From the NCBI GenBank assembly GCA_022316685.1, contig JAKJHU010000005.1:13928707-13992706 (forward strand): a stretch of DNA of 64,000 nt, written 5' to 3'. The DNA is from Progne subis subis. Lineage: Eukaryota > Chordata > Aves > Passeriformes > Hirundinidae. How positions within the stretch are numbered: the stretch's first letter is position 1; every line of letters begins with the position of its first letter. Both the position numbers and the translations under genes were made by a program. A model generated the notes under the pieces. That model did not search any database and was not told where the DNA came from. It saw nothing but the letters and a program-made list of their open reading frames with translations. Below are positions 25,208 through 36,800 of this stretch, piece after piece.

Positions 25208-27082
25208 CATAATCTTCTTCAGACCTATGCTTCTTGCCTCAGGTTGAGGAGAGCTGCTCTATGTCAAGGGTGAGTTCAGCACAGCAGAAGAGAGAAGACC
25301 AGGAGAGTGAAGGCAGGTCACTCAACAGGCGTGCATTAGTGAGGAATACAGCTTCCCGCTTTCTCCTGATCAAGAACAGGCACTGAAGCCAGAGAAATTC
25401 AGGAATGGATGCATTTCCATCCTCTCCTTTCCTCCCCCTAGTTATCTAAACCTACTTTTAATGGTCCAGTCAACTTTATTTTGAGTAATAGCTTTCTGCT
25501 GCAACTTAAAGACCTATACTTCAAGAAAACTGAACCCAGAAGGGAAGTCAACAGTGATAAGAGGATTGATATTTTGATATTTTCCATATGTAGCAACAAT
25601 ATATATTAAAATAAACCGCCACAGATGATTTCACAAAGAGTTCAGGAGGCCTTTTAAACAAACCCATCCTTCAAACACTGAAGAGAAACACTCTGCAAGA
25701 AACCAACTCAACATTAACTTAATAGAGGTTATTGTGCACAGGGGGTAAAAATCCATACTAAACCCATGCTATACAACAGTATTTACTTCAATTACTGCCA
25801 ATAATATTTTAACCTATGTTACAAACTCTGAAGTCCATGATACGAAAACTCATCCTTGCTCCTTAACCACCCCCCTGCCCTGTGCAATTCCTAACAGTGT
25901 TAGCATTTTGGGCTATGCTCTATCTGTTTCTGTCCTTTTCTTGCACTTTTACAGTGGTAATGGTATAGTATTTACTTGTCATAGGTCATGTCTTGTATTT
26001 GATCCATGAAATGACTGCCACACATATGCACTCCCAAAACCATATATGAGCTATTCTGTCCTCATTTGAGCCCCCCAAAAGTATTTTTTCATCTTATACC
26101 AAATGTCATAAAAACCCTTGCTATAATCAAGACTAAAATCAAAGTCTAACTAAAAGCAGCAGCCCCTAAGATAAAAAAAAAATATATTGCTTGCTTAGAA
26201 AAATAAATAAAGAGAACCCAAAAAGCCATCTAAAAGTGGGACTGTAGAAGGGTGTGTCATGGAATGACACCCAAGGAAGTTTAAAGAGACCAAATTAGAT
26301 GCTTCAAGGAATAAAATTAACACAGTCTTCTAATTAGACTAGCTTGCTATGATACTGAGAAGAAGCAGAGCCTGACTCCTGAACTGACACAACTCTGTTG
26401 TGTCCAATGTCTAAAGCTGCTCATTCGGCACATGCTCAGGTATCACTAGACAAGAAGGTATAAATGTATAAACATATCTCAGCAAAAAACCAGCTGATTT
26501 TCCACTTTTAACCAGCATTAGACAGATCTAGAAAATACTTCCTTCTACTGTTCTTCTCACACTATACACATCTTCAAGGAAGCTTTTGTTTTCAAAGATA
26601 TGTTTGGAAATGACATAAAGCACTACAGAGATGAATGCATTTGGGAAAAAATACTGAAACAAAGAGAGCCCACTTGACCTAGGCTATCCTCTAATTACAT
26701 GTCTGACTGCACACTAATAATATCGTTTACTGCAAAGTTTGTTATAGAAAGAAAGGATATAAACCAGTTTTACACATAAGGGTTTGAAGCTTTTTTTTTT
26801 AAATACCCTAGGTGATGCTTTCTAACAAAAGATCAAAATATCGAATGAACCTGTGACAGCTACATAGGTCTGTGCTGTTGGAAATTTTTTGAATTATAGC
26901 CAGTTCTGGAAGCAAATTCAGATGAAGTTTTATGACAGGAAAACCAGGTGCATAGACATGAAAGGATTAAATGGAGATGTGGAGTAAGGGAACAATCTCA
27001 TGAAGACAGAGATACATATGAATGAAGTGATAGTGGTTTTAAGCAGAGTATTTCCCCTTTTTGACCTTCCAAAAGGGAAAGA

Positions 27083-27195
27083 GAACAAAAACAACAAAAC
27101 AAAACAAAAAACCCAAACAAACAAACAAAGACACACAAAACAAAACAAAAAAACCACAAAAAACCAAAACCAAACCAAACAAAACAAACAAAAAT
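27083..27195. repeat. A/C-rich tract (AAAAC, AAAC, AACC units)
   Basis: More than 110 bp of A runs separated by C, with a few G. Open frames across it give Lys/Thr/Asn/Gln-rich peptides on one strand and Phe/Leu/Cys-rich ones on the other, so neither is a gene. It becomes a U/G-rich tract in the MTHFD1L pre-mRNA. Confidence 0.9.
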
Positions 27196-28769
27196 ACCCC
27201 AATCACAGTAAATCCTGTGAAACTTGAGGCAACCAGGACTTAATATTATTCAAGTAACTGGACAAATCTGACAATCAGGTAAGGAAAGTGGTTATGTCTT
27301 TCACTTACACCCCTTTTAGACACAATGAAAGTGGAAATAATCTGTCTGAACCCCATTTTACTGCTTCTTATCTTCCTTAAATTTCTTAATTTTACCCCTT
27401 TTGAACAGCAGAAACCACACCTCAAAATTGCTATAACAACAACAAAAAAACCAGAGCAGGTTTATTTGGGAGAGGCAGCTTTCCTTCCCTTCTCTGTGAG
27501 CCTAGTAACCAATTGACCTACATACAGTAAAAGTGACAGCATTGCTGTTTCACTCTCCTACTTCCAGCTGCTTCAGTCCCCATCCTTTGCGCAGTAAGGA
27601 TGAAACAGAAGCCTGAACTTTACACTTTACTGTTTTTGTTGGCCTGAATATACTTTTTTACAGTATTTAAAAAAATCTTTATATATTTTTATAAAACCCC
27701 TTCAATGTATTTTTGAGGCTTCTAATACTTGTGTGAAGTTATGGGATACTAAGTTGGTGTAAAGATGTGATTCATTCCCTTTGTGCTCAGGATCATGCTG
27801 CTTATGCAACACAGCATGAAACGATGTGTCTGGGAAAGACATTAAAGTGGAAATCAATCTGATTTTCTTCATAGGCAGAGTTCACCCTACCAATCTTTTT
27901 TACTCACTCGTACCACCAGATTGTAAGTTACACAGCGCATAGTAACATCAGAGGTTAAGTATGAGCCTTGTCAAAGGCTAATGTGCTATCCCTGTAACAC
28001 AAGTGTCCAGGGGGGAAAACTATTACATGTGTTTCTCAAAGAATTTTTTCCCCCATTTTATTACACAAGCCCCATAAAATGATAGCTGCAGTTTTCAGAG
28101 CATCTTAGGCGAGCCAAACTTTGAAAGCCTTATACATTGTCTATTTTTCAGCTGTAAAGTTGTTGCATAGGCAAAATGCCTTGAATACACAAGCAGCACA
28201 AATATTCCCAACGTATTTCCATCTATTCTGTCAGGGCAGGGGTTAGTACTGATATGGGTTGGCTGGATTACTGACTTTTTGTAAAACAGCAGGGGAGGTG
28301 GAAAGAAAAACTAAAATGGGTGCAACAGATACAGGGTACATATCAAAAAGAAGAGAGAACGAAAGATGACCGTAGAGCAGATCTACCTCAGGCTGAACTT
28401 TTTTCTGGAGGGAAGAATCAAAACAGGAACTTCCAGCCATTTAAAAGAACGAAGCTGAGGTTCTGTTGTAAAAAAAAATTGCATTTGAACATTTTCTAAA
28501 GAAACTTAAGTAGCATGGGCACAGGATCTGAAACTTGACAAGGGCTTCCATGGAGCCAGAGACGTCTGTTTGGCTGTTCAGACTTAAACCCACCCTCATC
28601 TGGATAGCCAGGAAAGCCCTGAGAAATCATTTGTAGAACCATTTCAGCAGTATGTCCCTCCAAATGTGCTGCCAGCACAGTGGTACCCCAGCACCTCCAG
28701 TGCTCCCAGGGGTCCAAGCTCTTCTTGACAACTCACAATACTGTGATGTTAACCTTGCAGACAACTGCA

Positions 28770-28870
28770 GTAACAGTCTCCAAGGCATGGAAAAAAGTCA
28801 CTAACTCTGGCAGACATGGGATTGAAACTTGGACCACACACTATCCTTTGTTAGGTTATCTAAGGGCTAA
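28770..28870 (-). repeat. Possible MIR-like/tRNA-derived SINE relic
   Basis: On the minus strand the segment reads GTGTGTGGTCC, AAGTTTCAATCCCATGTCTG and CCAGAG. This resembles the tRNA-like B box and the following CTCTGCCA of MIR-type CORE-SINEs. Upstream A-box similarity is weak and the copy is very divergent. No complementary acceptor stem was seen, so it is not a functional tRNA gene. Confidence 0.3.
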
Positions 28871-30193
28871 ACAAATGAGCCCCGAAGCCCTAGCAAGGAT
28901 CAGAGGAACAATGCTAGGTGGAGGAACCCTCTGTAATGTAATCACTGGAAAAACCTAATCAGTGAAAATTAGAGCACACTGAATTGCCTGTTTCCTATGA
29001 CAATCCACAGGGAAGATGAGACCGTTGTCCTTGGTGTGAAATGCACCAAGGTGGGTCAATGGGGAAAATCTTTGATCAGAAAAAACTTTGCAAATGAAAG
29101 GAAGTGATTTTGTATAGCAGCAGGGGACTGTATGGGAATGTGTAAAGATTGTTTAGTGGAAGGAGCAAAGATGGCAAAAGGGAGTAATCAAGGTGGATTG
29201 AAAAGGAACAAGTGTGGGAAGAAAATGAGGGAATAGAGGAAGAAGGGGTGAGTTGTGTGTATCTGTCCAGTAGTCTAACTGAGCTGTGTTTGAGGACCTC
29301 TTTATTCTTATTAAATCTGGTTTCTGACTGCCTTTTGTGTGGGTGTGCTCTCTGCTCTAAATGTCTAAGTACGAGGACAGAGAGTGAGAGGAAAGGGCTG
29401 TGCCCAGCAGCTGTAGTGAGCTGCAAACCTCAGGGGCTTGTGGACTCTGGTGCCATCAGCTGGAGCAGGACAGAAGCCCTGGGGGCTGCTCCTGCATAGG
29501 CTGAGGACCTGGGGCCAGCAGCAGCAGCAGTGACCCATATGTACTGTGTGTACCATATTGTACTGGCAGACTGCAATGGGATCATCAGGAGAGAAGGAAC
29601 AGGAGTGGGTCACTTGTGCACTCCGTGTTCACCTGAGAGCTGCACTGGGTAGCAGGTGCAGGTAAGGGCAGTGCTTCCTCTCTGTGTTGACCTGGCTGGG
29701 CTGGGCAGAAGTGTGGGATAAGCATGGATGTGCAACCTGTCACATCCTCCTCATACCGACAGTGAACGCTTCAGGAAGCCACAGCTTGGTGCAATGCCTG
29801 TGACTGTGAGACAGCAACAACATCTCCTTCTATCTGACAGACAGGACGAATACTATGACTGTGAGATCTTTGGAGGAGTCTCCCAAAATGAGTGGTGAGT
29901 GCTCCATCTGCATTCATACTTTTATGTTAAACGTGAAAGTATCAGATGCATTGTTCGACGCCATACCATTGTTCATACCATTACCAGTATGAGCAGGAGT
30001 ATCCTGCTCCCTGATTAAACAAGCCACAGATTGCTTGTTCTCTCCAGCTTTTATGATTTTAAACCAAGGCAACTTCTCTTCCAAGTATTTTAAATAACTT
30101 CGTTTCAATATTCTCAATGTTCTTCTTGTTTTAAATCCAACTCTGATGCAGAATGCATTCATTAAAAAGAAAAAGAAAGAAAAGAAATCTTAC

Positions 30194-30371
30194 CTCCAAG
30201 CTGTAGAGATATTTGAAACTGTTTTTCTGATTGGCTGCCTTTTCCACAGCTTGAGCTAATTTTACTGCTCCTTTACCACCGGCCGACCAGTGATTGCAGG
30301 GTACAGCATCAAATGCTCCAGACTCCTTTGCAATCTTACACACCAGATCAACCTCAGCTGGAGAGTCAGTT
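30194..30371 (-). CDS. MTHFD1L: MTHFD1L exon F
   Basis: 178 bp: it begins with the third base of the lysine codon shared with exon E, then 59 whole codons (phase 2 in, phase 0 out). It encodes TDSPAEVDLVCKIAKESGAF, then DAVPCNHWSAGGKGAVKLA and a more variable helical end finishing NSFKYLYSLE. GAFDAV and HW-x-x-GGKGA are conserved in formyl-THF synthetases; the lysine-rich helix after them is the least conserved part. The acceptor is tttgttggcag; the donor is gtaagatttc. The 12.9 kb intron that follows carries an LTR fragment. Confidence 0.97.
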
Positions 30372-30790
30372 CTGCCAACAAAACAGTCTCCACCTCATTA
30401 TTTTGTTTAATTAGTTCTCTTTTACAATCTTATAAACTTAGCCTTATTTTACCATCAGCAGTGGTATAGCAGGTATACATAGAAATGGTGCCATATATAT
30501 AATGCATTTATATACAGCATATGTATTTATATGTTTCAAGAAAATTTTGGAATTGTTATAGCTGACTAACATGGAAGATTATCAGCTCCATAATAGTATA
30601 TAGGTTTTTTTGTTGGTTTTAAAACCTTAAGAATAAGCTAAGAACTTAAATATCTTGATACTTATGATGAAAAAAGGAAATTCTTTAATAGCTTCTTTGT
30701 TCATGCCAAATTGAATAATTTAATAACCAAGAAAAGTGAGGAATTTGAACTGTGTATTTACTCACAGGAGTAATGAAAGAACAGACTTAC
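30372..30790. other. Intron between exons E and F (419 bp)
   Basis: Shortest intron in the window. It contains an AT-rich stretch with TATATA repeats around 30490-30530; otherwise featureless. Confidence 0.9.
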
Positions 30791-30891
30791 TTGAAGACAT
30801 TTAGAGCAACCACAACGGGAACTCCAAAGAGCTGAGTAATTTGAATCTGTTTCTGCAGATTACAGCAGCCATCAGCTACCAGCTGGAGGTT
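30791..30891 (-). CDS. MTHFD1L: MTHFD1L exon E
   Basis: 101 bp: 33 codons plus two bases of a split lysine codon (phase 0 in, phase 2 out). It encodes NLQLVADGCCNLQKQ followed by IQITQLFGVPVVVALNVF. The CCNLQKQIQITQLFG stretch separates MTHFD1L from cytosolic MTHFD1, which has a different sequence here (from memory). GVPVVVALN is a buried beta strand conserved in the family. The acceptor is ttaattgcacag; the donor is gtaagtctgt. The next intron is only 419 bp, the shortest in the window. Confidence 0.97.
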
Positions 30892-31941
30892 CTGTGCAAT
30901 TAAGTAAAAATTAATGGAAATGGATAAGATACATAAAGTTTTCTCCAGCCAAAGAATTTTCCATAAATTTAAGTGAACATAAACAGTGCTGCTCATGACA
31001 GTTGCAAGCAAGTGAAATTCTTCCAGATGAAAGTATTCTGGCACTTATTAATTCTCTTTCCAATTAATAAGCAGACATATTTAAGTAACTAAGCAGTTCC
31101 CAAAATTTGTACACAAACCCATTGCTCTTTTCTGAGACACAGGAAGATGGTGCAGCAGATGACTGGTTGCTTGTCATGATTGTGAAAGGGATGTTATTCT
31201 GCTCTTTGCAAAGTTTATAAACAGACTGCAGTAGTGGGGTGGGGTTTGACATACAGATGTGTTTGATGCAGAGTTCATATATGCACATATATAACCCAGA
31301 TAAAAGCATATTACTAGATTTCCTTATTTACCTTTCTACATCACACTTTGTAGGCCTTGTCTTAGTTGTAACAAAACAAGTATCCTTAGCCACATACAAG
31401 CAGAAGACCAGAATTTGTCTGGATTGAAGCGACAAAAAAACCCCAAACTAGCAGAATTCACTCTTTGTTTGAGAAGCTACATCCCAAATGTGAAGCATAA
31501 ACATATTAAACTTGTTGATAATTAACAGGTTATGCTATCATGAATTTCAGGGAGTGTCCTTGACACCACTCTGCTCTTGTGCTTCTATAAATGCCTGTAT
31601 GTTGATCAGTCTGAAATCTTAGTGGTCCAGGAAAAGCTATTGAAAAAGGTTTCTTTCTCAGCTATTTCAGTTCCTTATTCCAACCCATCATGCAGTCACA
31701 CACATCATATGTCTAAGAGGGGTAACACAAAGGGGCTGAGAGAAGATGAGGTGCTTTCACTTGCTGGCAATGCCTGTTAGAGATGTTCACTGAATGTCAG
31801 CATTAGAGCATGCTACTGTCAAACCTGAGTCCAGGCACACTGTCCAGCCAGAGCAAGGAGAAGTTCTGATTCTCTGTACACCATATTATTTTGTTCCTTT
31901 ATACAAAAACCTCTTTAAAGGTTTGTAACAGTTCCTCTTAC
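30892..31941. other. Intron between exons D and E (1050 bp)
   Basis: Complete intron with GTAAG donor and a TTAATTGCACAG acceptor. AT-rich single-copy sequence; no repeat or RNA gene recognised. Confidence 0.9.
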
Positions 31942-31983
31942 CTCTTCTGTGTATTCTTTCTTCAAGGGGGCACCAGCAGTTAC
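31942..31983 (-). CDS. MTHFD1L: MTHFD1L exon D (42-bp small exon)
   Basis: A small symmetric exon of 14 codons (phase 0/0) reading VTAGAPLKKEYTEE. It is too short to appear as an open frame of its own and was found by searching between exons C and E for the missing family segment. The acceptor is cctgatcccag before GTAACTGCT, with a weak, purine-interrupted pyrimidine tract. The donor is gtaagaggaa after GAAGAG. Joined products read PNVTAGAPLKKEYTEENLQL, matching the MTHFD1L type (human has a very similar VPLKKEYTEE string, from memory). Skipping would remove 14 residues without a frameshift. Confidence 0.95.
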
Positions 31984-33707
31984 CTGGGATCAGGTAATAA
32001 TAAACAATCAAAGTCATCACAGATTGAACCTTGTCGTAACCCCAAAGGGTCTGAAGTGCACTTTTGCTTGCTCTCTGTACTGCCATTTAACCCATACCAG
32101 TGCACACAGCATCACAGCCTGACTGCAGCTTGTGCTTTATTCCAAATGGCACCAGCACACAAACAATAGCAACACGTCCTATTGCATTTGGGTAGCAAGA
32201 CTCAGGTAGTGCCTCAGCAATTAGTTGCAAAGGCCTACTGGGGGAGGCAGCTGGATCTCATCCTACATGTTGTTACAGCACACCAGCAGTGCAAAGACAA
32301 TAGGCAGCAACTTCCAACAGCTGAAGAAATAACAGTGACACAGAAGAACATCATCTTTGATGTCCTTTAACTACTGCCCATGGCATTGAACTGCATGCAA
32401 GTCATTTGTTGGAGAGCACAAAGGTATACATGCAAAGTGCATCACGAGGGTACTGGGGTACTCTACTGAGTCTCCAAAGACCACATAACGTCAATCCCAA
32501 GCACCAGACTTACTTTTTTCTCTAGCATTAGTCCTTTTTATAGTTAACCTCCCTGTAAAAGTATCTGGTACTCTACATGCCTCAGTGATGAATGCATCAT
32601 TTTTGTAAACAAATGAAACCTTTAAACTTCTAAGGACACAAGTGAGACAGAAATAGAGACAGTTATTAAGACATATTTAAGTATGTCTTAAATCTATTTT
32701 TGCTAGATTGAGTGATAACACATGTGAAAATATACTTGCCTCGATAGGGATGGAGAAATATAATTCAAAATAAAGAAAACATGCATTACAAGTGTACTAC
32801 AATGATGGAAAATTATATCATTATATCAACCTGAAAGACTGAAAAAGGGTAGCTCAGCTTTAACTCTTAGAGAAGATTAACTGTAAAGGAAACCATGCAT
32901 TCTAAAATTTTGTGGCAGTGGAAACAGCTCTGGTATTTTCACCCAGTGCGACTGTTTCCCTGGCAGCATCACTCTCCAGCATGCTGCTGGGCAGATGAAA
33001 GTGTTCCTAGGAGTTAAGTGTCTGTCTGCTTGGCTAGCAGAGTCTGATCTGATTGCACGTTTGGGGAGCGTTCCTACAATCAGTAATCTGTAAAATCTCT
33101 TTGTGGCTTAGACAGCAAAAAATGATACACTGGTGATTCTTGGTACACCGGGAAAACACTTGAAAAATTTCATCACTTACTTCAGCATCTCTGAGGGAAG
33201 TAATCTGAGCAAAATAAAAGGACAAAAGGGGTACCCATTACTGGAGTAAAAGAAATCTCAAAACCCTCACTAACAATGTTCTCTACTTCCACTCACATAC
33301 TGCAACTTGAACTCGTCTCATTCCTCCTTGGCTGTCAAATTTCCCAGCCTGTGATGACTTCAGTGCACTTACAAATGCTATTTCAAAAGGCAGGGGAAAA
33401 AAAAATCTATCTCTTACAGTTTTTTTTTTTTTAAAATGCAACAGACTTCCCTTGCTTTGCAAGATACAGTACTTCTTAGGAGCTCTTTCATCCCTCTTCT
33501 TTAATTTGTGGTCTAATTTTAGAGATAGCATTAACTTTAGTGATAGCATCTATACAATGAGGTATCTCAGAAGGGTTATCTAAATATTGCCCCACAAACT
33601 ACCCCAAATATTTCTTAAATCAAGGTATTTTACTTATTCCAAATATTAGCAACAATTTGATTTTTCAAATCAATTTTTTTTTGCAGAAGGAAGGTGCAAA
33701 AACTTAC
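31984..33707. other. Intron between exons C and D (1724 bp)
   Basis: Complete intron. It carries a perfect 10-bp-arm inverted repeat (32666-32691) and a T13 run at 33420-33432. An open frame at 33034-33225 on the minus strand lies in it but has no similarity to the gene product and is not needed for a continuous reading frame. Confidence 0.9.
32666..32691. repeat. Inverted repeat, 10-bp arms, 6-base loop
   Basis: TTAAGACATA (32666-32675) and TATGTCTTAA (32682-32691) are perfect reverse complements separated by TTTAAG. In RNA this could form a short AU-rich hairpin. Too short to be a microRNA precursor. Confidence 0.85.
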
Positions 33708-33847
33708 ATTTGGCCCACCTCCATGCATCTTCAAAGCCCTCACTGTAGCAACAAGTACAACCACACTGGGAACCAAGCCAGATGCTCTGCATTTGATGTT
33801 GAAGAATTTCTCCATCCCAATATCAGCACCAAAGCCAGCTTCAGTTA
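33708..33847 (-). CDS. MTHFD1L: MTHFD1L exon C (FTHFS signature exon)
   Basis: 140 bp: it begins with the last two bases of a split valine codon and adds 46 whole codons (phase 1 in, phase 0 out). It contains [19 protein letters not shown] and [15 protein letters not shown]. The second string matches the formate-THF ligase signature 2 pattern (V-A-T-[IV]-R-A-L-K-x-[HN]-G-G), the best single diagnostic of the domain in this window. The acceptor has a long T-rich tract ending aacag; the donor is gtaagttttt. It joins to exon B to give GFVVTEAG and to exon D to give GGGPNVTAG, both expected of the family. Confidence 0.98.
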
Positions 33848-36800
33848 CTGTTAAACATTAAAAAAACAAAACAAAACCACACATTAAACATGCTTTTGGT
33901 TAAACACTGGGGGATATTTCTACTTCAGCATACAGTGCACTTAAATACACACCAGTACTCAGTTTTGAATGAACTTTTAAATAGAGGTCTATTTACATTA
34001 CTGAGTCTGATTAAAAACCTATTCCCAACTCAGAAATAAATTCTCTTACTCTTATATGTACAATATGCCATCAAAGGAAGTTACATGGGGGGGAAAAAAC
34101 CACGCCATCTAAATTAGTTTGAACTGAAGTATTAAAAGAAACCCTAGTCCTCTAAAATCACTGTTTCTGTGCAATTATGTGTAAAATGATTGCAAATTCT
34201 CAGATATAAGACTTTCCTGTATTATTCTTCCTTCTTTCATTTCACTAAAGATGTACTTTCATCACAATTAATGGACCTAAATTCTCCTAGGTTTGCAGAA
34301 CTTCTGGTGATCTCTTGCTTTTGTGGAGAGGATGTTTAGTTATAAACACAAACCAACAGTTACATCTCAGTGTTCCATATGCTGTTAAATAACAGATTTA
34401 ATAATGGGTTTTGCACCAAGAAGTCAGACATGAATGTAACACGACACAAGAGAAATATCTGCGCAGATTAGGGATACACTTGGCAAATTATGTTTAGTGG
34501 AGCTACAAATAAAGAGCAACTATATTAAACGATACTAGTCTATTCAGAGAGAATTTGTTCTGATTTGTCAAATAGAAATTATTTTGATTGCTTCTTTTAA
34601 AATGCAAGTAATTTCTTTATATTAGACAAAGACAAGCACACAGCAAATAAGAAATTTAAGGGATTAAATCTCCCGTTGGTTGAAAATTTACCAATGTAAT
34701 GACTTCCCACCAGAACTCATTAAAGAGCTGGGCTCTACGCACACCTCTCAAAGATGTGAAGGGGCTCTCATGCAGACAAGTCAGGGCAGGGAAACAGCCT
34801 GCTCCAGAGCCTTCTGGACCTGACTCCAAGCAGGGCTGGTAACATGTTCTCATAGCCCAAATCAACTTGTAAAAACTCATAAATTCCCTTCTCTTTCCCT
34901 CTTGCCAGCAGTTTTATCTCTCATATTTAGGAGGGGAAGGGACCACAAATGGCTGATTGAACATTTCAGGATTGGCAAGCTTCAGCAGGGTCAAGGAGGA
35001 GGACATAGAGATCTGCTCTCTTGCTGCGGCAGAAAGCATCTCACTGTTGGCAGCCGATGCACTTCAGGAAGTCCCAGACTTTGAGCATTTGTCCTAATCC
35101 CACTGGTTCTTTTCCACCTCTTCTTCATTTTGCACAGGCTGAAACAATTCCCTGGATCTGCTCTGAGGGAGGAAATGGCGGCTGGGGCTGGGAGAGGAAG
35201 CAAGTAGTAGCAAACAAGGGGGTGGGACTGCTGTGGGGAGCAGGGACCTCTTGAAATAGAAACATGGCAAGTGTCATGATTAACGTTCTCCTCAATCATT
35301 GTAATAACTGTATCATCTTTTCCTAAATAGCCCTGAGAAAAACAGAGACATCAAACATGGGGAAAAAAAAAAAAGAAAAGGAAAAGATGTTTACACAAAT
35401 GCAGTAATTCATAGGAGCAAAGCTAATGCCAGGATAAGTCACATTAAAAGCAGAGCCAGGGATCACATTTCTGCTTTCCAGTAACCCTCATTCTTCTTCT
35501 CCAGTCTCTTATGTGGCGTAGGGTGATTAATGGGAACCCTGAATTAGGAATATATAACCACGATCAATCTTTAATATACACAACAGATAAACTACCAAGT
35601 GCTTGAGAGGGTGGGAAAATAATTTGTCTCTTACAGAGATTGCCAGCACATATACATAGCAGTCTCCCAACATTTCCAAACAAAGTTTCCAGGGAGTTAA
35701 TCCATTTCATGCCAAACCTTTTCAAGGGTCAGTCTCCCTCTGAGAAAGAGGGGATTCCAAGTCTGCATTTCAGTGGGAGAAAAGCAGAGATGTCAGCCTT
35801 CCACAGCAACTGCTCGTGCAGCAAGCCATCCTTCGGGCAGTCCAGGCAGCCAGGGCCGTGCTTTTTCCTCTGTTCTTTGCAATCTTCCCAGTGATACGGA
35901 GGGCACAATTCGCATTTGCCTAAAGAGCTCAAATACCGTATCAGAGTTCAGGGGAGTGAGTGCTACAACATGGAGACTGGGATTTTTTCATTGGAAGTGG
36001 AGGAAAGGGAGACGAACGTCAGTGCTTTCTCCAGTGTGCGGAAGGAAACAGGATGTAGTAGAAAAGCTGCCTGGATGAAAGTTGCAACTCCATTTTATTT
36101 CCTCCAAGGAATAGCAAGAAGACAGAATAACATGCCAAGCTATTATATTTTAAAATCTTTGTGCTGAAACACTTAATGCAATTACTTTCAGATTGTTTCC
36201 TGCTTTCAAATGAAAGCGTCAATGAAAAATGCAGACTATGAATGGGAAGTTTTAAACCACTCTACATTTAATGATCATGAGCTAAACCAGCTAATCACTT
36301 TAAATGTAACAACAGAAAATTAAAGCAAACATGCAGGTCCATTTATTTTGATAATAATTTCTCATACATAGTTGGTCAACAGAAGAGAACGTGAACTCAC
36401 ATAAATTTTGGGCAACAAACATCTACTTTAGTAGTTGCGGTCTGCTGTACTTCAGCTGAAGCAAAGTCCACAACACAGGCACTATTACCTGCCTATACCT
36501 TTTTGCCCAACTTCAGCTCCCCCTCCCCGGATGCTTGGTTATCCCGTGCCCTGCCGAGCGACCATTTCCCAGCTCCGTGAATCACGGCTGCCCGGGCTGC
36601 TGCCCTGAAAGCAGGTGGGGAGTTTGTAATAGGTACCAGCATGGTATAAACCGTTTGCCTTCATTTCAGGCCACAAACACAGCCCTACTGCAGTTTTAAT
36701 GAAAGTTAAGAGGTAAATGATTTGCCTTCAGCAAGCTCACAGAAAACACATGGGTATTTGCACTTTCAGGCTGAGAACACAACTCCATGGCAAACCTGTA

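Larger units (their letters stand above)
17266..30193. other. Intron between exons F and G (12.9 kb)
   Basis: Complete intron. It contains an avian LTR piece (20566-20809), a paired TAAT/CRE-like motif (22979-23018), a CCTCACCT minirepeat near 22593-22628, an ATTAATA-rich palindromic tract (25184-25207), an A/C-rich tract (27083-27195) and a possible MIR-like SINE relic (about 28770-28870). The stretch 29230-29890 is more GC-rich than its surroundings but unrecognised. Nothing else was identified. Confidence 0.85.

Noticed and set aside
27000..27227. Lys/Thr/Asn/Gln-rich open frame
   Set aside because: It is the translation of the A/C-rich simple repeat.
28808..28870. tRNA gene on the minus strand
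   Set aside because: Only a B-box-like string is present; no acceptor stem pairing or anticodon arm could be built.
29791..29895. 34-codon plus-strand frame with an acidic, tyrosine-rich end (DEYYDCEIFGG)
   Set aside because: Too short to judge, no similarity recognised, and on the strand opposite to the gene.
33034..33225. Possible extra MTHFD1L exon between C and D
   Set aside because: Exons C and D already join in frame to give the expected family sequence; the peptide here is unrelated.
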